Positions 17,467 through 26,419 of a stretch of DNA of 57,682 nucleotides are shown here, piece by piece. Source of the stretch: Sporosarcina ureae (GTDB lineage: Bacteria; Bacillota; Bacilli; Bacillales_A; Planococcaceae). Positions within the stretch are counted from its first letter, which is position 1; each line of letters starts with the position of its first letter. The notes below the pieces were generated by a model that was not told the DNA's origin, ran no database searches, and saw only the letters and a program-made list of their open reading frames with translations. The position numbers were made by a program, and so were the translations under genes. The stretch lies in the NCBI RefSeq assembly GCF_029267015.1, contig NZ_JARIEA010000072.1, forward strand, positions 1-57,682. Direction: 5' to 3'.

Positions 17467-17476
17467 ATTCCTCCTT

Positions 17477-17501
17477 TACACAAAAAAGTGTATATTTACA
17501 C
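17477..17501. promoter_or_regulatory. Overlapping TACAC/GTGTA palindromes upstream of the XRE gene
   Basis: TACAC (17477-17481), GTGTA (17488-17492) and TACAC (17497-17501) form two overlapping palindromes with 6- and 4-bp spacers. Further GTGTA copies are at 17546-17550 and 17573-17577. The position directly at the ribosome site suggests autoregulation. Confidence 0.4.
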
Positions 17502-17607
17502 TATTAGTATCATTGGTTATTTTAATTGTATAAAAGACTCTTATTGTGTAAACTAGCATTCTTTAATTAATAGTGTATCATAACGGAGCGTCTTTATACA
17601 TCTCCAT

Positions 17608-17640
17608 AAAAAAACCCGCTAAGCCGAAGCTCAACAGGTT
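17608..17640 (-). terminator. Rho-independent terminator of cstA
   Basis: On the minus strand AACCTGTTGAGC, a TTCG loop and GCTTAGCGGGTT form a stem followed by seven T. Confidence 0.85.
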
Positions 17641-17652
17641 GTATTCATTCGT

Positions 17653-19107
17653 TTAAACAGTTCGTGTGATTTCCCAGCCTGTAATATCTTCTTCGAGTGG
17701 AATCTGGGCAGCACGGGCTTTCACTGCGGCATTGAAGAATAGGGCGACGAGGAAGATCGAGATGACGGTTGCACCTATAAGGGCTACGTTCATCGGTAAT
17801 CCAAATCCAATGGCTGCGTTTAGTATATACGTCGTCGTGGCCATCAGCATGAACGTTCCGGGTATGAGTGCGACCCAGTAGTTCTTGCCAGCAACGAAGA
17901 GATACATAGCACCTACGAATAACGCGATGACTGCCGTGGACTGGTTCGCCCAGGAGAAGTAGCGCCATAGAATATTGAAGTCTATACGTGTCAGTGCAAT
18001 AGAGATAGCGAACATCGGAAGCGCAATCCATAGACGGCTCAAGATTTTCACTTGTGGATATTTAATATAGTCTGCGATAATCATTCGTGCACTACGGAAA
18101 GCCGTGTCACCGGATGTGATAGGTAGAATGATGACTCCGAGGATAGCGAGTGTACCACCAACCGCACCCAACATGACAGTGGATACTTCACTAACGATCA
18201 CTGCGGGTCCGCCAGCTGCAAGTAATTCACTTAATGTAATACCGTTGAACAACGCCATACCAGCTGCTGCCCAGATCATTGCGATAATAGCTTCTGCAAT
18301 CATCATACCGTAGAAAATTTTGCGACCTTCGCTTTCTTTCTTTGTCGTCCGAGAAATGATCGGAGACTGAGTAGCGTGGAAGCCAGATAATGCGCCGCAT
18401 GAAATCGTTAAGAATAATAACGGGAAGATCGGAATATTATCCGGATGTAAGTTCGCAAATGTTAATTCCGGAATTGGAACGCCTTTGATGACCATCATGC
18501 CACCGATTCCGACCGCACTGATGACAAGTAGTGCACCGAAGATCGGATAGAAGCGACCGATGATTTTATCGATTGGTAATAATGTAGCCAAAATATAATA
18601 AAGGAAAATAAGTGCAACGATAATGCCCATTGCCATCCAACCGTTCATCAAGTTGTACAGCAGTCCTGCTGGTGCTGAAACGAATACCGTACCGACCAAG
18701 ACAAGTAATAATAACGCAAATGCGTTGACGATATGCTTCATAAATTTCCCGAGAAATTTTCCTGCTAGTTCAGGCAAATGTGCGCCTCGGTTTCGGATCG
18801 AAATCATACCTGTTAAATAATCATGTACAGCGCCTGCAAAAATCGCGCCGACAACGATCCAGATAAATGCAACCGGGCCATATAACGCACCCATGATCGG
18901 TCCGAAAATCGGTCCAACTCCTGCGATATTTAGTAACTGGATCAATGAGTTCTTACTTGTGCTCATCGGCACATAGTCGACTCCGTCTGCGCTTGTATAC
19001 GCTGGTGTCGCACGGTCTTCCTTAACGCCGAACATTTTGACGATGTACTTACCATACGTAAAGTATCCGACTATTAATAATACGATAGAAAATAAAAATG
19101 TAATCAT
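17653..19107 (-). CDS. cstA: CstA family transporter (carbon starvation / pyruvate symporter type)
   Basis: Polytopic membrane transporter of 484 residues with about 13 hydrophobic segments. Family hallmarks include GPIFGPIMGALYGP, the AGAVHDYLTGM-SIRNRGAHLPELAGKFLG loop and the SGFHATQSPIISRT segment. E. coli relatives CstA and BtsT take up pyruvate or peptides. It is shorter than CstA of E. coli (about 700 residues) but in the range of BtsT-like Gram-positive members. It lies downstream of a LytS/LytR pair, with a direct repeat at the promoter and a cre site near the start, so pyruvate-responsive and catabolite-controlled expression is likely. Confidence 0.9.
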   Translation of the reverse strand: MITFLFSIVLLIVGYFTYGKYIVKMFGVKEDRATPAYTSADGVDYVPMSTSKNSLIQLLNIAGVGPIFGPIMGALYGPVAFIWIVVGAIFAGAVHDYLTGMISIRNRGAHLPELAGKFLGKFMKHIVNAFALLLLVLVGTVFVSAPAGLLYNLMNGWMAMGIIVALIFLYYILATLLPIDKIIGRFYPIFGALLVISAVGIGGMMVIKGVPIPELTFANLHPDNIPIFPLLFLTISCGALSGFHATQSPIISRTTKKESEGRKIFYGMMIAEAIIAMIWAAAGMALFNGITLSELLAAGGPAVIVSEVSTVMLGAVGGTLAILGVIILPITSGDTAFRSARMIIADYIKYPQVKILSRLWIALPMFAISIALTRIDFNILWRYFSWANQSTAVIALFVGAMYLFVAGKNYWVALIPGTFMLMATTTYILNAAIGFGLPMNVALIGATVISIFLVALFFNAAVKARAAQIPLEEDITGWEITRTV

Positions 19108-19129
19108 AGCTTCTTTCCCTCCCTTATAG

Positions 19130-19143
19130 TGATAACGCTTACA
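19130..19143. promoter_or_regulatory. cre (CcpA) site of cstA
   Basis: TGATAACGCTTACA matches the cre consensus TGWNANCGNTNWCA at every fixed position. It lies between the probable -10 (19147-19152) and the start codon, a place where CcpA would block transcription. Confidence 0.75.
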
Positions 19144-19146
19144 TTA

Positions 19147-19200
19147 ACTATAATAGAAAGGTGTCCAATTCATGACAAAATCTCGTAACATGTCAAAATC
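19147..19200 (-). promoter_or_regulatory. cstA promoter with direct repeat, probable LytR-type binding site
   Basis: CATGACAAAATC (19171-19182) and CATGTCAAAATC (19189-19200) are direct repeats with an 18-bp period. On the minus strand a -10-like TATAGT lies at 19152-19147, and the nearer repeat falls on the poor -35. This is the usual place for an activator. Assignment to the LytTR regulator next door is inference. Confidence 0.5.
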
Positions 19201-19242
19201 ACGAAGTAAGATGCACTCCAGGAGATTAACACGTTACGAGAT
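19180..19242 (-). terminator. Weak terminator-like inverted repeat after lytR
   Basis: On the minus strand ATCTCGTAACGTG and CATGTTACGAGAT pair with one G-T around a 37-nt loop and are followed by TTTTG. The outer arm overlaps the direct repeats of the cstA promoter, so it could be a partial terminator or a regulatory structure. Confidence 0.4.
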
Positions 19243-19244
19243 GA

Positions 19245-19970
19245 TTATCCTTCTAGACGTTGACGTAATTCTTTCACATAATTGCGACTGACAGACAGCT
19301 TTTCTGCTCGTTGATCGATCTCCAGCTGATACGCGCCGTTGAACCAAGGCGTCAAACTGCTGACGTGCGCCAAGTTGACAATAATACTTTTATGGATACG
19401 AAAGAACGACGCAGGAATCAACCGTTGCTCCAATTCCTTTAATGTCATGCGCGTCTCGTAATCTTTCACCACCGTAACAATCTTCGTCCATTTATCATCA
19501 CGGTGTACATACAGAATATCTTGCAGCGGAATATAGTGGATCTCGCCTTCCGTTTCAACAGGCAGCCGATCAATTCGTTTCGGTAGTGTAGCAATCGGCG
19601 GATGAAGCAATTCTTCCACACGTTCAATCGTCTGGCGCAACTGATCTTCATCATACGGTTTCAATAAATAGTCCGTCGCATGGATTCGAAACGCTTCCGC
19701 TGCGAACTGTGGATAGGCAGTAGCGAAGACGATCAACGGGACTTTTTTCAGTGCGCCAAGCGTCTTTGCTACTTCCATGCCATCGACTTTCGGCATTTCA
19801 ATGTCGAGAAATACTACGTCTGGTTGCAGTTGCATCGCCTTGACGATGGCCGCCTCACCAGAATCCGCTTCCCCGACAATGTGTACCGACTGAAATTGTC
19901 CCAATAAATAAATCAACTCTTCACGTGCGTAGCGTTCATCATCTACGACCAATGCTCGGATTTCCGTCAT
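19245..19970 (-). CDS. LytTR-family response regulator (LytR/BtsR type)
   Basis: A 241-residue response regulator: receiver domain with Asp10-Asp11 and phospho-acceptor Asp56 (DVVFLDIEMPKVDG), Lys in LLKPYD, then a LytTR DNA-binding domain from about residue 135 (ETEGEIHYIPLQDILYVHRDD, MTLKELEQRLIPASFFRIHKSIIVN). The ATG at 19970 follows GGAGGTGGAGGATC and overlaps the kinase gene by 32 bp; a longer upstream frame is an artefact of the overlap. It is likely to activate cstA immediately downstream. Confidence 0.92.
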   Translation of the reverse strand: MTEIRALVVDDERYAREELIYLLGQFQSVHIVGEADSGEAAIVKAMQLQPDVVFLDIEMPKVDGMEVAKTLGALKKVPLIVFATAYPQFAAEAFRIHATDYLLKPYDEDQLRQTIERVEELLHPPIATLPKRIDRLPVETEGEIHYIPLQDILYVHRDDKWTKIVTVVKDYETRMTLKELEQRLIPASFFRIHKSIIVNLAHVSSLTPWFNGAYQLEIDQRAEKLSVSRNYVKELRQRLEG

Positions 19971-21699
19971 GATCCTCCACCTCCACCTTCGGAATCTGGA
20001 AGGAAATCTTCGTTCCTTCATTCGGCGTACTCTGTATAGCAAGCGCTGAACGCTCATCAAACGACATAATGAGGCGCCGATTGACATTATACAGACCGAG
20101 ACCTGTCCCTTTTTCAGACGTGACCTTCTCCTCGCCAAGCCGTGACAGTCGCTCGCCGTCGATCCCTTTTCCATTGTCTTCTACTATAATATGAATCGCG
20201 TCATCGATCTCATGTATAGAAATATGGACAATCGCATGTTCAGCAAGATCTTTAATACCATGCGTCATCGCGTTTTCCACAATCGGTTGCAACGTCAGTG
20301 GCGGAATCTTCACCTGCATGACGCGCGGATCGGTATCGATACAAACCTTCAATTTATCAATGAAACGCGCTTCTTCAATCATCAAATACGCTTCGACATG
20401 CGCCAATTCCTGCTGTAACGTCACCATCTTCGCGGTCGTTCCTTCAAGATTCTGACGTAAGAAGAACGACAATGACGACAGCAATTTACGCGCTTCATCG
20501 GGATTTGTCCGGATCAATGAAATGATAATATTTAACGAATTAAATAAGAAATGCGGACTGATCTGTGCTTGCAATGCTTGGATTTCCGCTTCTTTCGCAA
20601 GTTGATAGGCGTGATCCGCTTCAGCGATTTCGAGTTGATTGCTGAGTAATTCAGCGAGTCCCGCAATTAATTCGATTGTCACATCCGTAATTGCTTTACG
20701 CGAAGGATAGAATAATTTCAATGTCCCAATCGTCTCACCACGTGTTTTAAGTGGCGCAATGACAACCGCACCAAACGCGGGCACATTAGGATATTCATTC
20801 ATGATCGAATCGGTCACGATGAGCTTGCCGTCTTGGATTACTTGCCGGGTAATGTCTGTCTGAATCGGTCCGTGCGCAATACTTCCTTTTGTTCCAATGA
20901 ATGCGAGAATCTCTGTTTTATTCGTCAACGCGACAGCACCCGGCTTGAGTTCATCCATCAGAATGCCGCAGACGGCCGTTGCCGTGTCTTTGCGCATGCC
21001 TGTCCGTAAATATCCAAGCGTCTGATCTGCAATACGCAATGTTTTCTGCGCTTGCAATGCAGTCACTTTCTCCTGATCGCTTATCACGCTGTACGCAATG
21101 AGCATGAACAGCGCCGTCCCAAGACCGTTTGCGAGAATCATCGGTAAACCGATCGCCTGCACTAATGTGAGCGCTTTCTCGAGTGGTTGAGCAATAATGA
21201 CAATGAGTAACATTTGCAACGCTTCCGCCGCTGCACCGATTCCGAATGCCATGAGTGGACTGATATGCTTGTTCTTCTTATAGAAGTATCCTGCGACTAT
21301 TCCGGAAATAATCGTCGCCACACCACATGAGATCGCAGTAAAGCCGCCTAGCGACATTCGATGGATCCCGGCAATTAAACCGGCACCGATACCGAGTCGA
21401 TAACCGCCAAGCAATCCCGCTACGACGACACCGATGACACGGGAGTTCGCAATTGCTTCATCAGAATGCAATTGCCATGACATATTCTCGAAACGAAGCG
21501 TCTGCATATCAAGTGCTACGCCAAAATAGGTGCCGAAAATCCCAAATAACCCAAAAAACAGAATGGCCGTCAGCTCTTGCCGACGATCCAAACCATCTTG
21601 ATGAATCATATTTTGGAAAAATCGGAAACGAGTCAAAAGGAAAGCGACTGCCACAATCATTCCGACTCGTTCGATCATGATGATCAGTAAATCCAGCAT
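19939..21699 (-). CDS. LytS-family sensor histidine kinase
   Basis: Membrane sensor kinase of 586 residues. The N-terminal 5TM-5TMR_LYT domain (about residues 5-205) is followed by a GAF-like domain (225-355), a His_kinase domain with His383 (QISPHFLFNSLN) and an ATPase domain (ENAMTHGIKD, EDNGKGID, GTGLGLYNVNRR). In B. subtilis LytST and in E. coli BtsSR the same architecture senses external pyruvate and switches on a pyruvate transporter. With CstA as neighbour that is the most likely role here. Confidence 0.92.
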   Translation of the reverse strand: MLDLLIIMIERVGMIVAVAFLLTRFRFFQNMIHQDGLDRRQELTAILFFGLFGIFGTYFGVALDMQTLRFENMSWQLHSDEAIANSRVIGVVVAGLLGGYRLGIGAGLIAGIHRMSLGGFTAISCGVATIISGIVAGYFYKKNKHISPLMAFGIGAAAEALQMLLIVIIAQPLEKALTLVQAIGLPMILANGLGTALFMLIAYSVISDQEKVTALQAQKTLRIADQTLGYLRTGMRKDTATAVCGILMDELKPGAVALTNKTEILAFIGTKGSIAHGPIQTDITRQVIQDGKLIVTDSIMNEYPNVPAFGAVVIAPLKTRGETIGTLKLFYPSRKAITDVTIELIAGLAELLSNQLEIAEADHAYQLAKEAEIQALQAQISPHFLFNSLNIIISLIRTNPDEARKLLSSLSFFLRQNLEGTTAKMVTLQQELAHVEAYLMIEEARFIDKLKVCIDTDPRVMQVKIPPLTLQPIVENAMTHGIKDLAEHAIVHISIHEIDDAIHIIVEDNGKGIDGERLSRLGEEKVTSEKGTGLGLYNVNRRLIMSFDERSALAIQSTPNEGTKISFQIPKVEVEDHDGNPSIGRR

Positions 21700-21726
21700 C
21701 GCTTTCCCCCTTTCCCTACTATACGC

Positions 21727-22560
21727 TTACTTTTGTATCGCTTTATTGACGACCGAAACTACTTCGAGACGCGTCATCTTCTCGCGTCCTTCTTTTAGTG
21801 CATCCAGCGTACTATGCGCCAGAGCCAACGGAATATTACAGAAGTTTAAAATCGTCTTCGTATGAATGTCTTCAATATACGCGTCTGCTAGCGCCAAGTT
21901 TTCTTCAGCGTACGCAAACATCTCCGGCAACTTCCAGTCATTCGGGAAGAAATTGACGTCACGCACTGCGTCTTCTTTGTAGTTACGCAAAATATTGACG
22001 GACTGTAATCCACGACCAAAGCCAATTGCCAAGTCGCGATCCGTTTCTGTGCCGTCATACCAGCGCCAAATGTCGGCTAGCATTACGCCAACAAGTCCCG
22101 CCACATAGTACGTATAATCATCGAGGTCTTCACGTGTATGAATGACCCAGTCTTTCCCAGCCCATTCCGCCATGCCACGACCCATGATCGCAGTCGATTC
22201 CAAAACTTTATTACGCGCTGTTGCCGGGCAGAACTCCACCCAATCAGCTAGGCGCAACGTCACTTCCGGCAACTGCTCGCGGTATGGTGCAAATAACGTA
22301 TCGAGTGCAGTGGCCATTGATTCCCCTGTCGCGATCGTGCGGTCGAGTATGTCACTTACTTTGTTCAGCAAGTCGATCACGATCGTCACGTCAAGCTGTT
22401 CATGATCTTCGATTTCATCGATTGCCCGCATGCATAAGTATGCGGACGCTACCGCTTCACGAACGTTCGGTTCAAGAAGTTTGATCGGTATGTAGAATGT
22501 ACGGCTTGTCTCTTTAAGGACTTTCATAGCTTCTTTTTGTAGTTTAGCTTCGGTTTTCAT
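21727..22560 (-). CDS. Squalene/phytoene synthase family protein (YisP-like)
   Basis: A 277-residue isoprenoid enzyme of the trans-prenyl head-to-head fold. The first acidic motif is in CMRAIDEIEDHEQ and the second in SVNILRNYKEDAVRDVNFFP; YYVAGLVGVM is also typical. Catalysis could be condensation of prenyl diphosphates or, as reported for B. subtilis YisP, farnesyl diphosphate phosphatase. No carotenoid desaturase lies nearby. The stop is 27 bp before lytS on the same strand, so it may head an operon with lytS-lytR. The ATG has GGAGGGAA upstream. Confidence 0.82.
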   Translation of the reverse strand: MKTEAKLQKEAMKVLKETSRTFYIPIKLLEPNVREAVASAYLCMRAIDEIEDHEQLDVTIVIDLLNKVSDILDRTIATGESMATALDTLFAPYREQLPEVTLRLADWVEFCPATARNKVLESTAIMGRGMAEWAGKDWVIHTREDLDDYTYYVAGLVGVMLADIWRWYDGTETDRDLAIGFGRGLQSVNILRNYKEDAVRDVNFFPNDWKLPEMFAYAEENLALADAYIEDIHTKTILNFCNIPLALAHSTLDALKEGREKMTRLEVVSVVNKAIQK

Positions 22561-22851
22561 GTAAGGTTCCCTCCATCAATCTTTGCACAGGTAGTGAATA
22601 TATAGAATGGGTTTATTATAGCATTGATTGGGTTGGGGGTGCGACTTGTAAGGTAGGTGGAGGCGGGAAAGTTGGCTTGTTATGGGACCGATCCGCTTAA
22701 GAATAAGGTAAAGGGAAATCTAGTCGCACTGGATCGCTTACGTTAATGGATTTTGACTAATTGAAAGAACATTTTCATATAAGAAGACGTTTACCAAGAA
22801 TTGATAGTAGTGATACACTTACACTAAATAGATACATAGGAGGTAGATTCT

Positions 22852-23535
22852 ATGGAAACAATTAAGGTTCTTTCATTAAATGTAGGGAAACCAAAAGAAA
22901 CGGACTTTGGGAAGAAGAGTGTTTTGACTGGCTTTTTCAAGGAACCGTTACATGAGGCAGTATTTTTATCTTCTGTTCATTTTTTAGGAGATGGTCAAGG
23001 AGATCTTGTTCATCATGGTGGTGTGCATAAGGCGGTTTGTGTGTATCCGTTTGCGCATTATAGCTACTGGGAACGTACGCTAGATCGGCCGCTTTCGTAT
23101 GGTGCGTTCGGTGAAAATTTGACGATTTTGGGTATGACGGAAGAGAACGTTTGTATCGGGGACTCGTTTCAGCTTGGTGAAGCGATTGTGCAAGTGAGTC
23201 AGCCGCGCCAGCCATGTTTTAAGTTAGGGCTTGTGTATGACCGAAAAGACATGCCATTGCTTGTGCAAGATACAGGGTATACGGGATTTTATTTCCGCGT
23301 GCTGCAAGAAGGAATGGTTTCTCCCGAAGATAAATTAGTTCCGTTAACACGCCAGGCGCAGGCTATTACGGTGGCGGAAGCGAATCGTCTGATGCATCAT
23401 GATAAACAGGACTTGGCAGGTGTTCGTCGATTGCTAGAAGTTGAAGAATTGTCTCCGAGCTGGCGCAAGACGTTTGAAAAGCGTATGGCGGGTCAGGAAG
23501 TCGATAGTAGTGAGCGGATTTCTGGGAAAGAGTAG
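22852..23535 (+). CDS. MOSC domain protein (YiiM-like)
   Basis: A 227-residue protein with a single MOSC beta-barrel, as in E. coli YiiM and B. subtilis YflK, which reduce N-hydroxylated compounds using molybdenum cofactor or act in sulfur transfer. Motifs include DGQGDLVHHGGVHKAVCVYP, FGENLTILG and QPRQPCFKLGLVY, in which the conserved Cys is present. A 3-alpha C-terminal region (LSPSWRKTFEKRM) is typical. The ATG has AGGAGGTAG upstream. It stands alone with its own terminator. Confidence 0.9.
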   Translation: METIKVLSLNVGKPKETDFGKKSVLTGFFKEPLHEAVFLSSVHFLGDGQGDLVHHGGVHKAVCVYPFAHYSYWERTLDRPLSYGAFGENLTILGMTEENVCIGDSFQLGEAIVQVSQPRQPCFKLGLVYDRKDMPLLVQDTGYTGFYFRVLQEGMVSPEDKLVPLTRQAQAITVAEANRLMHHDKQDLAGVRRLLEVEELSPSWRKTFEKRMAGQEVDSSERISGKE

Positions 23536-23596
23536 TGTCTGTGGTAGTTATGATATTGTGGCGCCGATGATGTTCAAAGTATTCTATAAAACTAAT

Positions 23597-23642
23597 AAAA
23601 GGCATTCCTTCACTCGACTCCAAGCAAAGGAATACCTTTTAT
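23597..23642 (+). terminator. Terminator of the MOSC gene
   Basis: AAAAGGCATTCCTT and AAAGGAATACCTTTT pair around a 14-nt loop and end in T. Confidence 0.7.
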
Positions 23643-23770
23643 TTAGATACATCTTCTCTAGTATAAGCATTGAAGTCTCAAGTCAGTAAATTCGCAAACT
23701 TTAGTTGGTTTGATAGTCTAAGAAATGAGTAGATTCCGAATCATATTATTCAATTCAACGAACAACCTAT

Positions 23771-24001
23771 TCATAGGGAATAGTAAATATCGTCTTCACT
23801 TTCATAGCGAACAGGTATCGAATATCCTTGATCTGATTTAAATTGCAGTGCCTGTTTATCTAAGCGACCTGTTAGCACAGAAAATGAATGGTGTGGCTGT
23901 TGTTCAGGCAGAAGAGAATAATGGATAATGTCATGAATTAGGGAAGACATATCTTCAAATGAAGTAAATACATAATATTCATTCACCATATAAGCCGGCA
24001 T
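23771..24001 (-). CDS. Small hypothetical protein
   Basis: A 76-residue acidic protein I do not recognise, beginning MPAYMVNEYYVFTSFEDMSS. There is no membrane segment or clear motif. The ATG at 24001 is preferred because AAAGGAG lies 9 bases upstream; the ATG at 24010 touches that ribosome site. The strong ribosome site and codon pattern support a real gene. It is convergent with the MOSC gene. The 364-bp gap to the next gene (24002-24365) holds only a possible short stem near 24297-24345 (GGAGA/TCTCC/GGAGA then T6). Confidence 0.65.
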   Translation of the reverse strand: MPAYMVNEYYVFTSFEDMSSLIHDIIHYSLLPEQQPHHSFSVLTGRLDKQALQFKSDQGYSIPVRYESEDDIYYSL

Positions 24002-24365
24002 ATCGACCATCTCCTTTGTATTTAGCTAAGAGGCTTGTCGGACTGGATAAAAATTCGCTACTAATTTTTCAGCAAATATACAATTACCCACCATTTATAC
24101 ATGGCCGGCAACAGATAGTTCTGAATAGTAAAACTACTATACAGTAAGTATACGATAGATTGAGATGAAACACTATTGACAAATGTTAATTTTTACAAAG
24201 ATGAGTCTAACGATTATTTTTGTAAACTATGTCGCATGTATAAAAGAGTTTGTGAAAACCGTTTTTTTATTATAGATTATTTTAATCGATCCTAGGGGAG
24301 AGTTCTCCATCATGTTTCGGGTTTACACTGTTCGGAGATTTTTTATCTTAAAAGGAAGGAAATAC

Positions 24366-24593
24366 TCAATCGACTTTTTCATCGGGTGCATAGCCCGCTA
24401 ATTTCATTAACATATTTGCATCGGTTTTTAGTTCTTCTGATAATGTATAAACCGCTTCACGTGTAGGTTTATACCTTCCCTTTTCTAGAGAATCGATGAA
24501 TGAATAACTAAGGTTGGCCCGTTCTGCTAAATACCGTAAAGACATCTGTCCTTGTGTGCGTAATTTTCGTAGGCAATTTCCGAATTCGTTCAA
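24366..24593 (-). CDS. Small XRE-family HTH regulator
   Basis: A 75-residue protein that is nearly all helix-turn-helix (residues 5-60: FGNCLRKLRTQGQMSLRYLAERANLSYSFIDSLEKGRYKPTREA). The tail MLMKLAGYAPDEKVD is typical of SinR or phage-repressor-like single-domain regulators. No neighbouring target is evident. The gap 24594-24913 upstream is very A+T rich and shows no gene. Confidence 0.85.
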   Translation of the reverse strand: MNEFGNCLRKLRTQGQMSLRYLAERANLSYSFIDSLEKGRYKPTREAVYTLSEELKTDANMLMKLAGYAPDEKVD

Positions 24594-24913
24594 ATTTATC
24601 CCCCGCCTTATCTATTTAATGTATAAGTAAAGTACACATATCGGTTACAAAATATAAAAGTTTAGGTAAAAAGACTAAAAATACTTTTTTGTAAAATCCC
24701 CAAGAACATTATCGTTAAATAACGTTGGTGAAACACTGTAAAATAACTATAAAAAGTACGAAATTTGATTCTATTAACCTATATAATAAATATACTTCTT
24801 TTCTACTCGCAATACTATACTCCATATCCCTAATTTCATACTTTTTCTAATACATATTTGTGTCTACTAAGTAAAAATGTAAACTCTCCAGCGCATTTTA
24901 AGAATTGACGTCA

Positions 24914-24966
24914 TAAAAAAGACGTCTACTCCTTGATCCTATAATGGATCAAGAGTATCCGTCTTA
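24914..24966 (-). terminator. Terminator of the YkvA-like gene
   Basis: On the minus strand AAGACGGATACTCTTGATCC and its imperfect complement pair and are followed by six T (24915-24920 on plus as A). Confidence 0.85.
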
Positions 24967-24992
24967 CTAGATTATCCGCAATAACTGTTTTG

Positions 24993-25517
24993 TTACTTAG
25001 CTTTTTCTCTGTTTACTATCTTTTTCCACATTCCCTCAGACTCTTCTTTTTTCTGATCTTTACTAACTCTTTTACGTTCGACCTTCATTTCCTTCTTGTT
25101 TTCCCTGTCATGTTTATTCTTTTCCATTTCATCATCCAATGAATCTGTGTCTTTCACAGCATTTTCACCAAACCAGTCAATCACTTTGTTTTTTGCTAAC
25201 TGCTTCGTATCCGCATCGATATACGCAGCTACAACGAGCAAAGCCCCAACGACGATACTTAAATCATCAGAATATCCGACAATCGGTGTTATATCCGGTA
25301 TCAAATCGAACGGCAGTATAAAATATCCAAGAGCCCCTAGAATAATGGACTTTACTTTCTTCGGGACGGTTGGCTTTTTAAAAGTGTAATATAGTAAAAG
25401 AGTACCGTATGTTAATTTCACTCCAGCTTGTTTGCCAAATCTAAGGATTTTATTCCAAAACTTTTCTTCTGAAAAAATGCTTGGAGTAGTCTTCGTTATG
25501 ATTCTCCACCCTATCAC
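24993..25517 (-). CDS. YkvA/DUF1232 domain membrane protein
   Basis: A 174-residue protein with the YkvA domain at about residues 38-110, whose signature YFILPFDLIPDITPIVGYSDD is clear. Two short hydrophobic stretches (54-72, 86-103) suggest membrane insertion. The C-terminal 45 residues are strongly charged and lysine-rich (HDRENKKEMKVERKRVSKDQKKEE). The start is GTG with AAAGGA upstream. Function is unknown. It has its own terminator. Confidence 0.83.
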   Translation of the reverse strand: MIGWRIITKTTPSIFSEEKFWNKILRFGKQAGVKLTYGTLLLYYTFKKPTVPKKVKSIILGALGYFILPFDLIPDITPIVGYSDDLSIVVGALLVVAAYIDADTKQLAKNKVIDWFGENAVKDTDSLDDEMEKNKHDRENKKEMKVERKRVSKDQKKEESEGMWKKIVNREKAK

Positions 25518-25632
25518 CTATTTTCCTTTTATCTACTTGCATCTATCCCTTATATACCCGCTGACCATTTTAATAATCAATCTATTTTGTCTAATGAGGT
25601 ATTTTTTCTAGTGTCGTATTGTCCAAATAAAT

Positions 25633-25678
25633 AAAAGGTAGCAACCTCCTGAATTGTTCCAGGAGATCGTTACCTTTT
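25633..25678 (-). terminator. Terminator of the amino acid ABC operon
   Basis: AAAAGGTAGCAACCTCCTG and its imperfect complement ending TACCTTTT form a long stem; on the minus strand T follows. It begins two bases from the ATPase stop codon. Confidence 0.8.
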
Positions 25679-25679
25679 G

Positions 25680-26405
25680 TTATACGTCCACCATTTCTAA
25701 AAATTGCAACGTACGTTCATTTGTGGAGTGGTTGAAGAATGTATCTGGATCCGCGTCTTCAATGATAACTCCTGAGTCTAGCATAATCACTCGATCTGCT
25801 ACATTTTTAGCAAATTTCATTTCATGCGTCACGACGACCATCGTCATCCCTTCCTCTGCTAAGGTCTGCATGACTTGCAACACTTCTCCAACAAGTTCAG
25901 GATCGAGTGCAGAAGTTGGTTCATCGAATAATAGCACTTTCGGTTCCATAGCAAGCGCCCGAGCGATCGCCACTCGCTGTTTTTGTCCACCCGATAATTT
26001 ATTCGGATAAACGTCTGCTTTATCGGACAAACCTACCTTTTTCAAGATCTCGAGTGCCATTTTCTTCACTTTTGCTTTGTCCATTTTCTTAACCATCAAA
26101 GGCGCTTCCATTACATTTTCTAATACGGTTTTGTGAGGGAATAAGTTAAAGTGTTGAAACACCATACCGACCTCTGCACGTACCTTCGCTAAATTATCTT
26201 TTTTCTGATTGATACTTTTCCCATCAATTGTAATTACGCCTTCATTTGTCAGTTCTAAGAAGTTTAAGCACCGTAAGAATGTACTCTTTCCTGAACCACT
26301 GACGCCTATGAGAACGACTACTTCACCGCGATGTACTTCCATATCAATACCTTTTAATACTTTTAAATCTCCGAATGACTTATGGATATTTTCTGCTTTA
26401 ATCAT
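25680..26405 (-). CDS. Polar amino acid ABC transporter, ATP-binding protein (GlnQ type)
   Basis: A 241-residue cytoplasmic ATPase of the polar amino acid uptake family. Walker A is GVSGSGKST, the Q-loop is [17 protein letters not shown], the signature is LSGGQKQR and Walker B ends [13 protein letters not shown]. The ATG at 26405 has GGAGG 8 bases upstream; an ATG at 26420 sits on the permease stop and inside that ribosome site. Last gene of the operon with permease and binding protein. Substrate is probably glutamine, arginine or cystine; not distinguishable here. Confidence 0.93.
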   Translation of the reverse strand: MIKAENIHKSFGDLKVLKGIDMEVHRGEVVVLIGVSGSGKSTFLRCLNFLELTNEGVITIDGKSINQKKDNLAKVRAEVGMVFQHFNLFPHKTVLENVMEAPLMVKKMDKAKVKKMALEILKKVGLSDKADVYPNKLSGGQKQRVAIARALAMEPKVLLFDEPTSALDPELVGEVLQVMQTLAEEGMTMVVVTHEMKFAKNVADRVIMLDSGVIIEDADPDTFFNHSTNERTLQFLEMVDV

Positions 26406-26419
26406 CGTATCCGCCTCCA

